NCBI GenBank assembly: GCA_963978545.1
Contig: OZ021730.1
Coordinates: forward strand, 4,256,201 to 4,320,200
DNA length: 64,000 bases
Source of the DNA: Linyphia triangularis
Taxonomy: Eukaryota > Arthropoda > Arachnida > Araneae > Linyphiidae
Reading direction: 5' to 3'
How positions within the stretch are numbered: position 1 is the first letter of the stretch; every line of letters starts with the position of its first letter. Under the pieces are notes generated by a model that saw only the letters and a program-made list of their open reading frames with translations, did not search any database and was not told the origin of the DNA. Both the position numbers and the translations under genes were made by a program. Of the stretch, positions 46,057 to 56,472 are shown piece after piece.

Positions 46057-48009
46057 ATGGGCCGTGTTTTTAAGCCAAAAACGGACAGAGTGAGAGTCTC
46101 TTCTGAGGTTATGCAGAATGCTGTGAAGCGTGTATTGGAAGGTTCTTCTGAAAGAGAAACAGCCAAAGAATTTAAAATTCCTAGGACTTCTCTTCAAAGG
46201 CAAGTTCATAAAGCAAGACAAGTAGGAGAAACCTCTTATACATTTGAACCAAATGTTGGTAATCGAAGAATTTTCTCATTAGAAGAAGAGAAACATCTTT
46301 GTGACTATCTTAAAACGGCGTCCAAAATGTGCTACGGGTTATCAACAACTCAAACCCGAGAATTGGCATATCAGTATGCAAAATTACTGAACAAAGGTAT
46401 TCCAGAAACGTGGGGAAAAAATAAAAGTGCAGGAGTGGACTGGATAAGGGGATTTATGGGAAGAAATCCTGAACTATCACTCAGAAGGCCTGAAGCAACT
46501 AGTTTATCTCGAGCAACTTTCTTCAACGAATTTAATGTAAAAATGTTTTTTGATAACTTAAACGCTGTGTTACTAGATAACAGCTTTTCTCCTCATGAAA
46601 TTTTTAACTGCGACGAAACAGGGTTAATGACTGTCACAAAACCGCCTAAAGTTATTGCCCCAACTGGAGTGAAGCAAGTGGGGCAAGTCCCTTCGGGGGA
46701 AAGAGGATCATTGGTAACAATGCTCAACTTTATTTCTGGTGATGGCAATACAGTACCCCCTGTATTTATTTTCCCTCGAGTGATTTTCAAAGATTATATG
46801 TTAAATGATGCACCACCTGGGAGCTTAGGTCTAGCTTATAAAACAGGTTGGATGACCAAAGCTAATTTTTTAAAGGCACTCCATCATTTTGTGAAGTTTG
46901 TGAAATGCACCAAGGAAAAAAAAGTGTTACTGTTAATGGACAACCATGAAACATACGTCAATTTAAATGTGATTAATTACGCCAGAGAAAATAGAATCGT
47001 TATTTTAACATTCCCACCCCACTGCAGCCATAGATTGCAGCTTTTGGATGTGAGCGTGTACGGGCCATTTAAAACTTATATGCGCAATGGCCAAAACAAC
47101 TTCATGACCTGAAATGCAGGAAAACCCATTACAATATATGACCTTTCTTCTTTAGCCGCACAAGCTTTTAATCAAGCCTTCACTAAAGCCAACATTTTAT
47201 CTGGATTCAAAAGAACTGGCATATCACCCTTCAATAATGAAATATTTGACGAATGTGACTTCCTCTCATCATATGTTACAGATCGACCTGATCCAACTGT
47301 TCCAGTTTCTCCAGAGGCTGCAACTAATGTTGGTATGCAGACTTCAAGTTTGTGTCTAGTTACTCCAGGCACAAGTTCGGTTCCAGTTGCTCCAGAGGCA
47401 AGTCATGTTCCTGTTACTCCAGAGGCAGTGAGGCCCTACCCAAAAGCGGGACCTCGAGAAAATAAAGCGTCTAGCCGAAAGGCCCGTTCAAGAATACTGA
47501 CGGATTCACCCGAAAAAAAATTAATTGAGGCTAAAACCACTGCTCGTCTTCAGAAGAAAAGCGAAAAATCTTTACTGAAACGCACCTATAACCAAAAGAA
47601 TATTGTTGATTTATCAAGTGATGAGGATGAAAAATTTTCCCTACAAGATGAATCGGAATATGAAGATGAAGGCTGCGAAATTGATGAAGAAGAGATAATG
47701 CCACTACTTTTAGATGATTTAAATGTCAATGAATTTGTGTTAGTTAAATTTGTTACCAAAAAAACAATAGTTCATTATGTTGGAGTAATTGAGTTTCAAC
47801 TAGAAGACAAGACTGAATTTTCCATTAGATTTCTCCAAAAAAAAGAAAACAGTTATAAGTTTTTCTTCCCTGACGCACCAGATGTCAGTGTTGTGGACTT
47901 CGAAGACATTATTAGGAAGTTACCACAGCCACAAATAATTGGTGGAACTTCACGTGCTGTTGCAACTATGGCATTTAATATAAATTTTGATCAATATAAT
48001 TTTCGTTAA
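46057..48009 (+). pseudogene. Pogo/Tigger-type DDE transposase, one internal stop
   Basis: One reading frame runs from ATG 46057 to TAA 48007-48009 (650 codons) and is broken only by TGA at 47110-47112, codon 352. The N-terminus has a psq/CENP-B-like helix-turn-helix (VKRVLEGSSERETAKEFKIP, then RTSLQRQ). The catalytic core shows NCDETG (Asp186), LLMDNHETY (Asp295) and LLDVSVYGPFK (Asp331), so a DD35D triad. The C-terminus has Pro/Val-rich repeats and an acidic stretch SSDEDEKFS...DEEE. A splice acceptor-like TATATTTCAG directly precedes the ATG, so a 5' exon may exist. With the stop, the product would end just after the catalytic domain. It is jerky/Tigger-like; the family assignment is strong, activity unlikely. 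Confidence 0.9.
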
Positions 48010-48168
48010 TTCATAATTTGTATTACCTACTGTTACGTTATATGTTATTTCATGTCCTACACCATTCTTTTTTATGATCTATATTTTGATCTATAATTCT
48101 TGAATAAAAGAAGCTAATACCTCACTTTTTCATTGAACTTCATTTAGTGGCCCATTCATGACCCTCAA

Positions 48169-48206
48169 TGGCCCATTCAACCCCATGGGTGGGGTTGAAT
48201 GGGCCA
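48169..48206. repeat. Palindrome downstream of the transposase
   Basis: 17-bp arms TGGCCCATTCAACCCCA / TGGGGTTGAATGGGCCA around TGGG. A related GGCCCATTCAT occurs at 48149 and again at 48369, where ATTACCACCTTCCCC follows and TA lies at 48391-48392: a candidate right end of the element. No matching left end was found upstream of 46057. Confidence 0.9.
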
Positions 48207-48450
48207 AATTTCTAGATATTTGTTTTGAATTTTCATTTTCTGTAGACATATTCTAATTCAATTTTGATGGCATTTTCATGTAACTAAATAAGTAAAGTAA
48301 TTACTAAAAAATTTTGAGCCAAAAAAATTCATTAGAAAAAATTACAAAAGTAAAAAACTAAAAATTGGCCCATTCATTACCACCTTCCCCTATCTTTCCC
48401 GTTTCGGGAGAATGACCTATGTAAAGATTTACAGTAAAAACTTTGATAGG

Positions 48451-48580
48451 AAGTCTAAGTTGTATTTTAATAAATTTTGCAGTTGGGCACACATCTGCAA
48501 AAATCAAGGACATTTAAGCATTTTCAAGGTCTGGAAAACAAGTTAAAAAATATTAAGCACTTTTAATGACTGTGGGAACC
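48451..48580 (-). repeat. MITE family A, inverted fragment
   Basis: Keeps the AATTTTGCAGTTGGGCACAC segment through AAAAATATTAAGCACTTTTA and GACTGTGGGAACC. The other half is missing. Confidence 0.6.
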
Positions 48581-48642
48581 AGCACAGTTCTTCTTAGCAT
48601 CTCAACTGGAACATTTGCAAGTACTTTACGGATACTTTGTTT

Positions 48643-48722
48643 AAGGCTGTTAATATCCTTTGTTTTAACTTGTATATTTTGGGTTAAGGAACAAATTAAA
48701 ACCAAGGGATATTAACAGCCTT
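48643..48722. repeat. Inverted repeat, arms about 26 bp
   Basis: AAGGCTGTTAATATCCTTTG and the following TTTTAA pair with TTAAAACCAAGGGATATTAA and CAGCCTT at 48696-48722, loop about 27 nt. Confidence 0.8.
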
Positions 48723-49089
48723 GGGGGATTTTTCTTCCGTGAAATTTAAACTCTGTATCTTAGAAATGTGTTCAATGTTTAGTTTCGTAGAGAACATTCC
48801 CGACTTTAATTATTACTTCTACAATGTCGTGAAAATTTTATAGATCGGGAGATATATGGGTTTTTCGTGGAATAAGGGGCTAGTGTTTTTATATCTGTTT
48901 GATATAGTTATTAGTTAGTGGTAAAGTAATAAAAAAAATTTATTATTTTAGTTAGGTCAAATGTGTTCTTTTATAAGCTCCGACTTAAACGATAGTCCCG
49001 TATCCCGCGATTTTGAGACATTTTAAAATACCAAAATGTCACTGATCGACCAATGTGAAATTTATGAGAGTACAAGAACTGTTAGCTTG

Positions 49090-49270
49090 GTTGGTTGTTT
49101 TCAGATTATCTGGCGCCATCAGCAACACGAGGGCTATAATGCGCCGAAACATTCGTCATTAGACAAGCCAACGTACATTTACAAACACCCATGCCAACAC
49201 GGGACTCGAACCCGCAACCTCGTGGTCTAGAAGCTAGCACGCTAACCACTCTACCGTTTGGTCGGCTGAT
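49090..49270 (-). mobile_element. tRNA-derived SINE, copy 6 (inverted)
   Basis: Reverse complement of the family consensus with CGGGACTCGAACCCGCAACC as box B region. The flanking 10-bp duplication is TGTTAGCTTG (49080-49089, 49271-49280). Confidence 0.93.
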
Positions 49271-49280
49271 TGTTAGCTTG

Positions 49281-49603
49281 AACTTGAATATTAGGTTTGG
49301 CAAGGTGTTCGTCGCGAAGCGTCTGTATACCTCTACATCTGATTTGTTGCCGAGTGGCAGTATCTAAATTGTATAATTGGGGTTAACATAGAAAAAAAGA
49401 GAGAGAGAGAGAGAATACATAAAAACAGGACAGAACAGGACAACAATTTTGTCAGGTTGACAATCTAGAAAAGTCTAATACTTGATTAAATATGGAAAGC
49501 AAAAATAGGGATATGAATCCCTAAAATAAGTACATACACTCCCTCACTACATTCCGTCTCCAGGCTACTACTCGTACCAGAACGATACAACTTTCACTGA
49601 AGG
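49281..49603. other. No gene seen; short GA microsatellite
   Basis: A (GA)n run lies at about 49398-49415. Nothing else recognised. Confidence 0.5.
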
Positions 49604-49611
49604 TACTAGAC

Positions 49612-50418
49612 CAGCGTTCGCCACTAACTTTTAGAGACGGGCCGCGTGACTTATGTTAGAACTTTCCGCGGGCCGCAGATTTATACCGAACACGCCAATA
49701 AATATAATGCTTTACTACATTCGTTCAATGTTAGAAATGTGATAATTACTAAAGAATCAACAATATAAAACAATTTTGAAAACTGAAACAATAATTTAAG
49801 TTTTTCATATTAATAAAATAACAATCGATATTTGATTCTTGTTTCAAATAATTAAAAAAATAATTTTCTTTACATCGTAAATCGAAGTCATAAAAGAAGT
49901 TAATCTCATGTTAGAATATTACAATGTGACTTGACATAAAATCATAATCAATAAAGATATTTAAACCATACCTCTTAAATCTTCCGTTTTAGTCGATGTT
50001 AATTGCGAGACGATAACGGCCGGTCCGCTTTTCACTATCTACTTAGCGTTTAAAACTAGTCTTCGACGCCATTATTGCACTGGAGTCATAGAGATCGCGA
50101 CACTTATTTCACATCAAAACAAAAGGGGCTGTATGCATTAAAACACCGTCAATGCGTCATTGGTAATAATTCAAACTATTGCTTTTTTTATTTTTTCTCG
50201 GTGGCAGTCTCAGAAAAAAAAAAAAGGATTTTTCAGACTTACTGACGCTGGCCACTTAATGGAAAACTCGGTTTTTGGTAATGAACACAAAACTATTGAA
50301 GACAAATTAAAATTATTTCTGCAAAATTTGATTTTTGCTCTTCTGTACTGCCGGAGGGCCGGAGAAAAAGTTGTCGAGGGCCGGATCTGGCCCGCGGGCC
50401 GCCTAGTGGCTGACGCTG
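49612..50418. mobile_element. hAT-type MITE with 8-bp target duplication
   Basis: Ends CAGCGTTCGCCACTAA and GCCTAGTGGCTGACGCTG, with subterminal GGGCCGC blocks inverted at both ends (49639-49680; 50355-50402). TACTAGAC flanks it on both sides (49604-49611, 50419-50426). Terminal CAG and an 8-bp duplication are the hAT signature. A 90-codon open frame (50160-50432) runs across the end and is not a transposase I recognise. Confidence 0.88.
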
Positions 50419-50769
50419 TACTAGACGGTTAGTGTAATAAGAATCTGAGGAGTGCGTGCACCTAGGATTGAAAAGCTTTTGCCAGCATAGCATCCGAGAG
50501 AGCAAAAGCAGCAAAGGGAATATGTATTCTATCTTCAAATAGAATTTCGTATGAGATATTGTCTTTAATTATGGAGGACTCGCCTTGAGCCTTCTAATAG
50601 AAGTTTATATTCTGTTTTGAAAGGAATCACTCAACAGTGTTGATTTTTAGATCTTTATGAATCAAGGCGTTTCTAATGTAGAGGGTGGCCCCAACCACTT
50701 CTCTAAGGATCTTATTCTGAGCTGTTTGTAGACGTTTAATATCTTTTTTGACAACCATCCACCAGATGG

Positions 50770-50840
50770 TTGTCTGTTTAGAACTCTTGCATGCCAAAGG
50801 TGCCGGGATCGAATTCCGGGTTGTCCCGATGATCTTCTAC
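50770..50840 (+). repeat. Second SINE-like family, head fragment
   Basis: CTTGCATGCCAAAGGTGCCG followed by a box B-like GGGATCGAATTCC, as in the element at 23734. Confidence 0.5.
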
Positions 50841-50849
50841 ACTTTTTAT

Positions 50850-51260
50850 TACTCCACTGTTTAAAAAGAGATTAAAAAGTGATGCAGGAAATTGTAGAAC
50901 AGTAAGTTGGACATCTGTTATCTGTAAAATGTTTGAGACTATTCTAAAAGATTACACTATGAAACTTTTGGAGACTAGTGACTTTCTTTCAAGTAAACAG
51001 CATGGATTTAGAAAGGGGATATCTTGTGAGACTAATCTTTTACATTTTTACAATGAGGTTACTAGGGAATTGGATGGAAGGAATTCGGTCGACATAGTCT
51101 ATAGTGATTTCGAGAAGGCATTCGGTAAAGTCCTGCATGAAGCATTATAACATAAGTTAAAAGGAATTGGAATTCATGACACTGTTTTAAGTTGGATTGG
51201 AAATTGATTAATTGGAAGAAAGCAAAGAGTGGGAGAAGTTAAAAGTGGGGTGCCACAGGT
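50850..51260 (+). pseudogene. LINE (CR1/L2-like) reverse transcriptase fragment
   Basis: From the DAGN.R.VS region (about 50880) the frame continues through KMFETILKD to QHGFRKGISCETNLL, then the palm motif VDIVYSDFEKAFGKVLH, where the catalytic Asp of the first YxDF block is visible. After a stop at 51148 comes SWIGN and GEVKSGVPQ, before a long T run at 51260-51284. There are no YADD or endonuclease segments. It is a truncated, broken relic. Confidence 0.85.
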
Positions 51261-51408
51261 TTTTTTTTTTTTTTTTTTTTTTTTCAAATATCCATTGTTA
51301 CAAATAGGTATTGACTTTAAGACCACCCAGTAAAATAAGACATGTATTTAATTCAAGTTAGAAATGAAAATCTTCCCTTCAAGTAATATTTTTACTAAAA
51401 CCAATATA

Positions 51409-52874
51409 GTCCGAGAGGCAATCGCAAGTTTAGGTACCCCATCTAACATTATTCTGAATTTTTTATAGAATATAGAGAAAATTTAATAGATTACGAATCC
51501 ACTGATCTACCATAGCCAAAACAGGGTTGCCACTCAAAATGCAGAACAAAATTCCCCGACTTTTCCTTTAAATTTCCAGGTTTCATTTCAAGCTAAAGTA
51601 AACAAAATTTTTTGTATACAATTACAGTTAAAATTGTAATTTTAAACAAGGATTATACAGAAAAAAATTTACGATATCTTAGTGTGCATTTTTGTAAAAA
51701 AAAATGCGGAAACCCAGTTTTTTGCGGAACAGTAAAATGTTAGCGATTTGTGTCACCAAACACTGATGTACTTGCACAAGAAGATAAATTGATTAGATGG
51801 TAGAGGTAGCAATCTGTGCGTGCATCTCTCTTTATATTTCCCTGGTGTGAAAACATTCAAAATATGAAAAAAGGAATAAATATATAAACAGAGTTATTTT
51901 AAACTACAAAATAACCACATTTAAGATATATTTGTGAACTAATGTGTGAACTAATGCGGCACAGCTAAAAAAAATAATTCTGAGGGGTATTTTAGGCAAG
52001 TTTAGTCTGATAAAGCCCTAACAAGTCCATTAAAAATAATAAAATTGTAGAAAGAGAAATACCCCAGAAAAACAGACGAAATCAGCGTAAAAGCAAAAGA
52101 TTTTAACCTATTTTTCAGACAATTTGCTTACAGAGGGTGCTTTTACATTGTTACAAGAAATATATCATATTAAATACAAAATTTTCAGAATGCAGATGTG
52201 CTTTGTGAAAAAAATTACTTAACTTCTTAGAAGAAAACTTCAATCTGAAAGAAATTCTCTGACCTTTCCAGAAAATATCAATTTTTTTTTAGTTTTCCCT
52301 GGCGCTTTGTAGGCATTTTAATTTTCCCAGAGAATTCCAGGTACGTGGCAACCCTGAAAAATGGGTCAAAAATTTAACTTGGAATGAGTTCAATTAAATC
52401 CGATTGCCATTTTTGTCATAACTTGATAAAAAGTTAACAAAATTTTTCATCTGGTAATCCACCGCACTTTGATTTTCAATGAGGAAAGCACAAACGGTTT
52501 CTGATCTCTGGCTTGGAACACTTGCACATTTGAAAAGTAAGCCAAATTGGCGACATCAGTGACGTAATATTGAATGCTAACCTGGTTCATTTTGTTCATG
52601 TAAGGAAGATGTCGCCAGACATTTGAATCGTCTGCAATCGTCTTAATTTGAAAATTAAAGAGCGATGTGTTGCTAAATAAAAAAGAATGCTCATTAATTG
52701 GCAAACTATGGTGTATTTGGCAATCAGATTTAGATGCACTTATTCAAAGTTGATTTTTGAATAGCTTCGGCCATTTTTGCCATGACAGACCAGTGGATTT
52801 GTAATCTACTCGAATTCTATACGAAACTCAGAATGATGTTCGATGGGGTACATAAACTAGCAATCGTATCTGTC
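51409..52874. mobile_element. TA-flanked foldback element J, copy 4, with nested insertion
   Basis: The left end GTCCGAGAGGCAATCGCAAG follows TA (51407-51408). The right arm (GACAGACCAGTGGATTTGTA ... GAATGATGTTCGATGGGGTA) ends at about 52874, strongly mutated. A family C-like element of 835 bp sits in the left arm. Minus-strand open frame 52447-52704 lies inside and is non-coding. Confidence 0.75.
51522..52356. mobile_element. MITE with CAGGGTTGCCAC termini, nested in element J
   Basis: Ends CAGGGTTGCCACTC and GTACGTGGCAACCCTG form a 12-bp inverted repeat. Flanking A runs (CCAAAA / AAAAATGG) fit a short duplication in the J sequence GCAAAAATGG. Distinct in the middle from family C, but with the same type of ends. 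Confidence 0.75.
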
Positions 52875-52878
52875 TATT

Positions 52879-53261
52879 ACTAATCAGATAACTTACTTCA
52901 GGAACCAGAACTAAACCGTCAAGTCCATAGCATGAAGTGCAACTTTACATCGCTTTGCATTTTTGACAGCCTTCCTAGCTTCACTACTACAAGAAGCATC
53001 CACAAGTACATAACGATCTTTTTCATAGTACACACGTCTCAGATCATTAAGTTTAACTTTACATAGTCTCATATTGCGCACACATGCCACATATTGGTCA
53101 TAGTCTGTTGCTTCTGAAAGTATGTAACTGTCTCTGATTTGATAGTATATTCTCTTCTTTGTTCTAAATGCAGCCTCCTTTTGCTGTATTATTAACCTCA
53201 CCCTGCGTCTTAACGCGAGTAACTTGAGAGACATTTCGTGGCGCAAAATTGCACAGTTAAC
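52879..53261 (-). pseudogene. Detached duplicate of the 3' end of the 60.5-kb gene
   Basis: 383 bp that match 60505-60884 apart from about six substitutions and one 3-bp indel. The minus-strand frame 53246-52911 corresponds to the last 110 or so codons of the repeat-protein gene, ending in the same HAMDLTV and stop. There is no upstream coding sequence; the LTR element begins at 53262 instead. Most coding differences change the amino acid. It is either a partial tandem gene duplication or an allelic copy retained by the assembly. Confidence 0.85.
53257..53261. repeat. Target-site duplication of the LTR element (left)
   Basis: TTAAC here and at 60496-60500, directly outside the two LTRs. Confidence 0.6.
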
Positions 53262-54828
53262 TGTGAGGTTCTTGGGTAACGAACCTAGAACTCCCCCTCC
53301 CCCTCGAACGGTGATAATGGACGCTACCCATCACCCCTCAAGGATAAGTGGTTTTGACCACGGACATGGTCGTTCTGGGGTCTGGGGGAGAGCATAGACT
53401 AAGTATTCTCTAGACTGTCAACTCATTCTGACCGATTCTGCCCCCAGTAGTTACTAAACGAACTAATATATCTTCAAAGATTGATTGGTTGATTGGAATC
53501 TTGGATGCTTTTACATTTTGTATCACATTTTTTTGTTTTTTAAATAATAAAAAATAAAATTTATGATTTTTAAAAATATTTAAAATATTTAAAAATGCTT
53601 TCATGGCGAAATAAATGTTAACAAAAAATAGAATTGTAAAAAATTCTATTTTTGTTATTCTAACGACATAGCGAAGATTTAATTTTATTTGTTAGATTAT
53701 CGTTTGATTTTAATTGGAAGATTTAATATTTTGATTCAATTTATATTAAAAGCTAATTACGAGTTAAAATTCTCATGCACTTACGTTATTTGCATATCTA
53801 ATTGAGATTTCATTTCATTTTATGAAAAAATAACAACGAATTATTTCTTGGTAATAATTTATTGAGATTGCTGTGTGTGTCTTCCTTTATTATTATTATT
53901 ATTGTGTTTTATATTCTTCTTGTTGTTGTTTTTATATTAAAGTTGTCGATATTTTATTAATATTGTTGGTAATATTATATTTTTAATTTTATTATCATTA
54001 TTTTTAGTAATTAATGAAGCATTTAAACTTTATTTGTAAAATTGTATTTGAAATATAAACTTTACCTGTAGTTAAAAGCAAGCAAGAACTTATTTGTAAA
54101 AAAAAAAAAATAATAATAATAATGTATAAAAAAATTTCTTACGTCAATATAGTTTTGTAAAAATATATTGATATATTTTCAAAATGCAATGTTTCAGTAA
54201 TTCATCCATTGAAAAAGTTCGTTCAAAATTAATAAAAAGGTATTTGGTGATATTTTCTGCTGCTAATTTCTTATTACAAAGCTTTAACACAACCTAATAA
54301 GAATTTAAAAAAAAAAACTAATTTTATTTACGCATTAAATAAAATTAATTTAGCAAATAAATTTGACTGCAACTTTAACTTTATAATTAATAAAATAACT
54401 TTATATTGAATAAAATTTAAAGTTACGAAACATAAGAGGGTGTGTTAAGTCTCCATTCGGAGTCTAAAAACAAGAAGCTTTAACATCAATCCAAGCAATG
54501 CGCATTGCCATGGCAACGAATCAGCCAATCAGCGACCATGCGTTGCGTTGCCGTCAAATGTAGTTCCAACCGAAACTACTGGGGGCGCAGGTTTCTATGG
54601 CGCTTTCAATATAGAAAATCCTTAATGGTAATCCAATCAGAGTGTCATATCTATAAGTGTCTTTAATCTATGGGGGAGAGACTGAACGAGAACGAGGGAG
54701 ACGAACTGACCTTCTGGTGGACGAGAGACGTTGTAAGAGTGGTCGCACGCGAGACGAGTTGATTTGTAAATAATAAATTATGTTATGTTTTCAAAATACG
54801 GATTATTAATCCAGCGTCCCACTACACC
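53262..54828 (+). repeat. 5' LTR, long form (1567 bp)
   Basis: Starts TGTGAGGTTCTTGGGTAACG and ends CCAGCGTCCCACTACACC, like the 3' LTR. It holds about 1.3 kb that the 3' LTR lacks, between 53389 and 54671. CCAAT boxes lie at 54525 and 54633, and AATAAA at 54772. The extra segment is AT-rich except for its last 250 bp and looks like a promoter-bearing U3. Confidence 0.88.
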
Positions 54829-55479
54829 GGCAGGAGGCAGGATGCCACACAGCCGGCAGGATGAGGTGTATTTGAGGGTGCCACATGGTAATGAAGCCTA
54901 CTATTTGTCGCTGATGAATGGACGCCGTACCTGAAAAGTGGATACCTTAGGAGCCTAGAGTAGATCGAATTGAAAGACCCACACCTGTTGGATACCTGGA
55001 AGGAAGACAAATCGTAGACGTAGAGGAATCCCGGACTTTAAGATGAATCTCGTGGAATTGCTGAATAGATGTTCGCAGGGGGTAAGTCCCAATCCTTTCC
55101 TATCCGTGTGGAGGTCAGAGATACTGCTTTAATCGTAATACAAGGGGGAACACCTGGTTATTATCGAATTATATTGTATAGTATTTTTTTTGTATAGTTA
55201 ATTTGCTCGATAAGAGAGAATATGCAAAGTTACGAGCCTACTGTTAAGGTTCTAAATGTAATTTGGTTTTGTAGTTTTTTTTTAAGTATATTTAATTCTT
55301 TTCTGAGGTTGTAATGTGCTAAGTTCATGCTTAATATATACTGTCGTTTTGTTGAAGTTGTCATTGGACGAACAGTAAGCTTGTTGTGATTGTATTTGGT
55401 AAAACACTCTTTTCGGATAAAAACACATACATCGATTTTCATTGTTTATATTATTAAAGTGCTATCGTATTTTATTAAA
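54829..55479 (+). other. Leader between 5' LTR and gag
   Basis: A primer-binding site is expected right after the LTR. The sequence there is GGCAGGAGGCAGGATGCC, for which I cannot name a tRNA. No conserved ORF in the leader. Confidence 0.5.
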
Positions 55480-56472
55480 ATGGCTTTTCTTGCTAAGGGT
55501 AGAAAGGAGGATTTAATAGAACTAGCCACTGAATTAGGTCAAGAAGTACCGGTGGGTAGCAAGATTTTGGCATTAAGGGGGATAATTTTAAACAGTGAGG
55601 GATACGAGGAAGGGTTTACTAGGGAGTTGTTAAATACTATTATGGAGAACAGGATTGAACGGGAACAAAAGGAGCACGAGATAAAGTTGAAGGAATTAGA
55701 AATAAAGACGCGTTCAGGGGATAGTTCGGGAACAAACGGGTATAATTTCATGAATTATTTGAATATGATGAAGGGCGCTGTTCTCGACTCTCCAAACAGA
55801 CCTGAAGACTGGCCGTTTTTCTTTCACCACGTTGAAATGATGTTTAGGTTGTATGAAGTGCCAGTCCAGTACCAGGGCAAAATAATTTTGCATGGCCTAA
55901 AGGGACGTGCATTGGAATCGAGTTCGATGTTGAGGGAGGAGGATTTCGATGATTATGTTCGAATAAAAGAAGTGATTTTGAAAAAGTTTCAAATCACACC
56001 TCTACAACATAGGTTAAATTTTGAGAATTGCCCCAAACAGATTGATGAGTCATACACATAATATGCCGGAAAAGTAAAATCCGCTTTGGAACTTTATTTA
56101 AAATCCCGAGAGGTCACTACTTTTGAGAAATTGAAAGAATTTTTAGTAGTAGATAAAATTAAAGACAGTTTACCGCAGAAGGTTAAATCTCATATTTATT
56201 TAAAGGAGGCAAATGGGTGGCTGGAAATCTCGGAGTTATCACAAGAAATTGATAATTTCGTGATCGCTATGCCAGGGGACCAAACCTATCAGAGTAATGG
56301 GGGTAAAATGAATGTCCGGATGGGTAAACAAAAGTTTGAAACTCAGGAGTGGAAGTCAAGTGACAAGAATGGAGATAGTTCCAATGGGAGGGGGAAACAT
56401 TTTACAGGGAATAGCAATTTTGAGAGAGGGCCAGTACCGAACAGCGCAATAAAGAAGTGTTTAAGAAGTTAA
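55480..56472 (+). pseudogene. gag: gag, with in-frame stop and frame change
   Basis: The likely start is the ATG at 55480 (context AAAATGG), giving MAFLAKGRKEDLIELATELG, which reads like other arthropod gypsy gag starts. An upstream in-frame ATG at 55390 is less likely. The capsid-like part contains DWPFFFHHVEMMFRLYEVP. A TAA at 56059-56061 interrupts the frame, and the same frame resumes at once to 56472. Near 56440-56472 the reading shifts by -1 into the zinc-knuckle/protease frame. The stop is a clear disabling mutation; the shift could be natural or another lesion. Confidence 0.85.
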
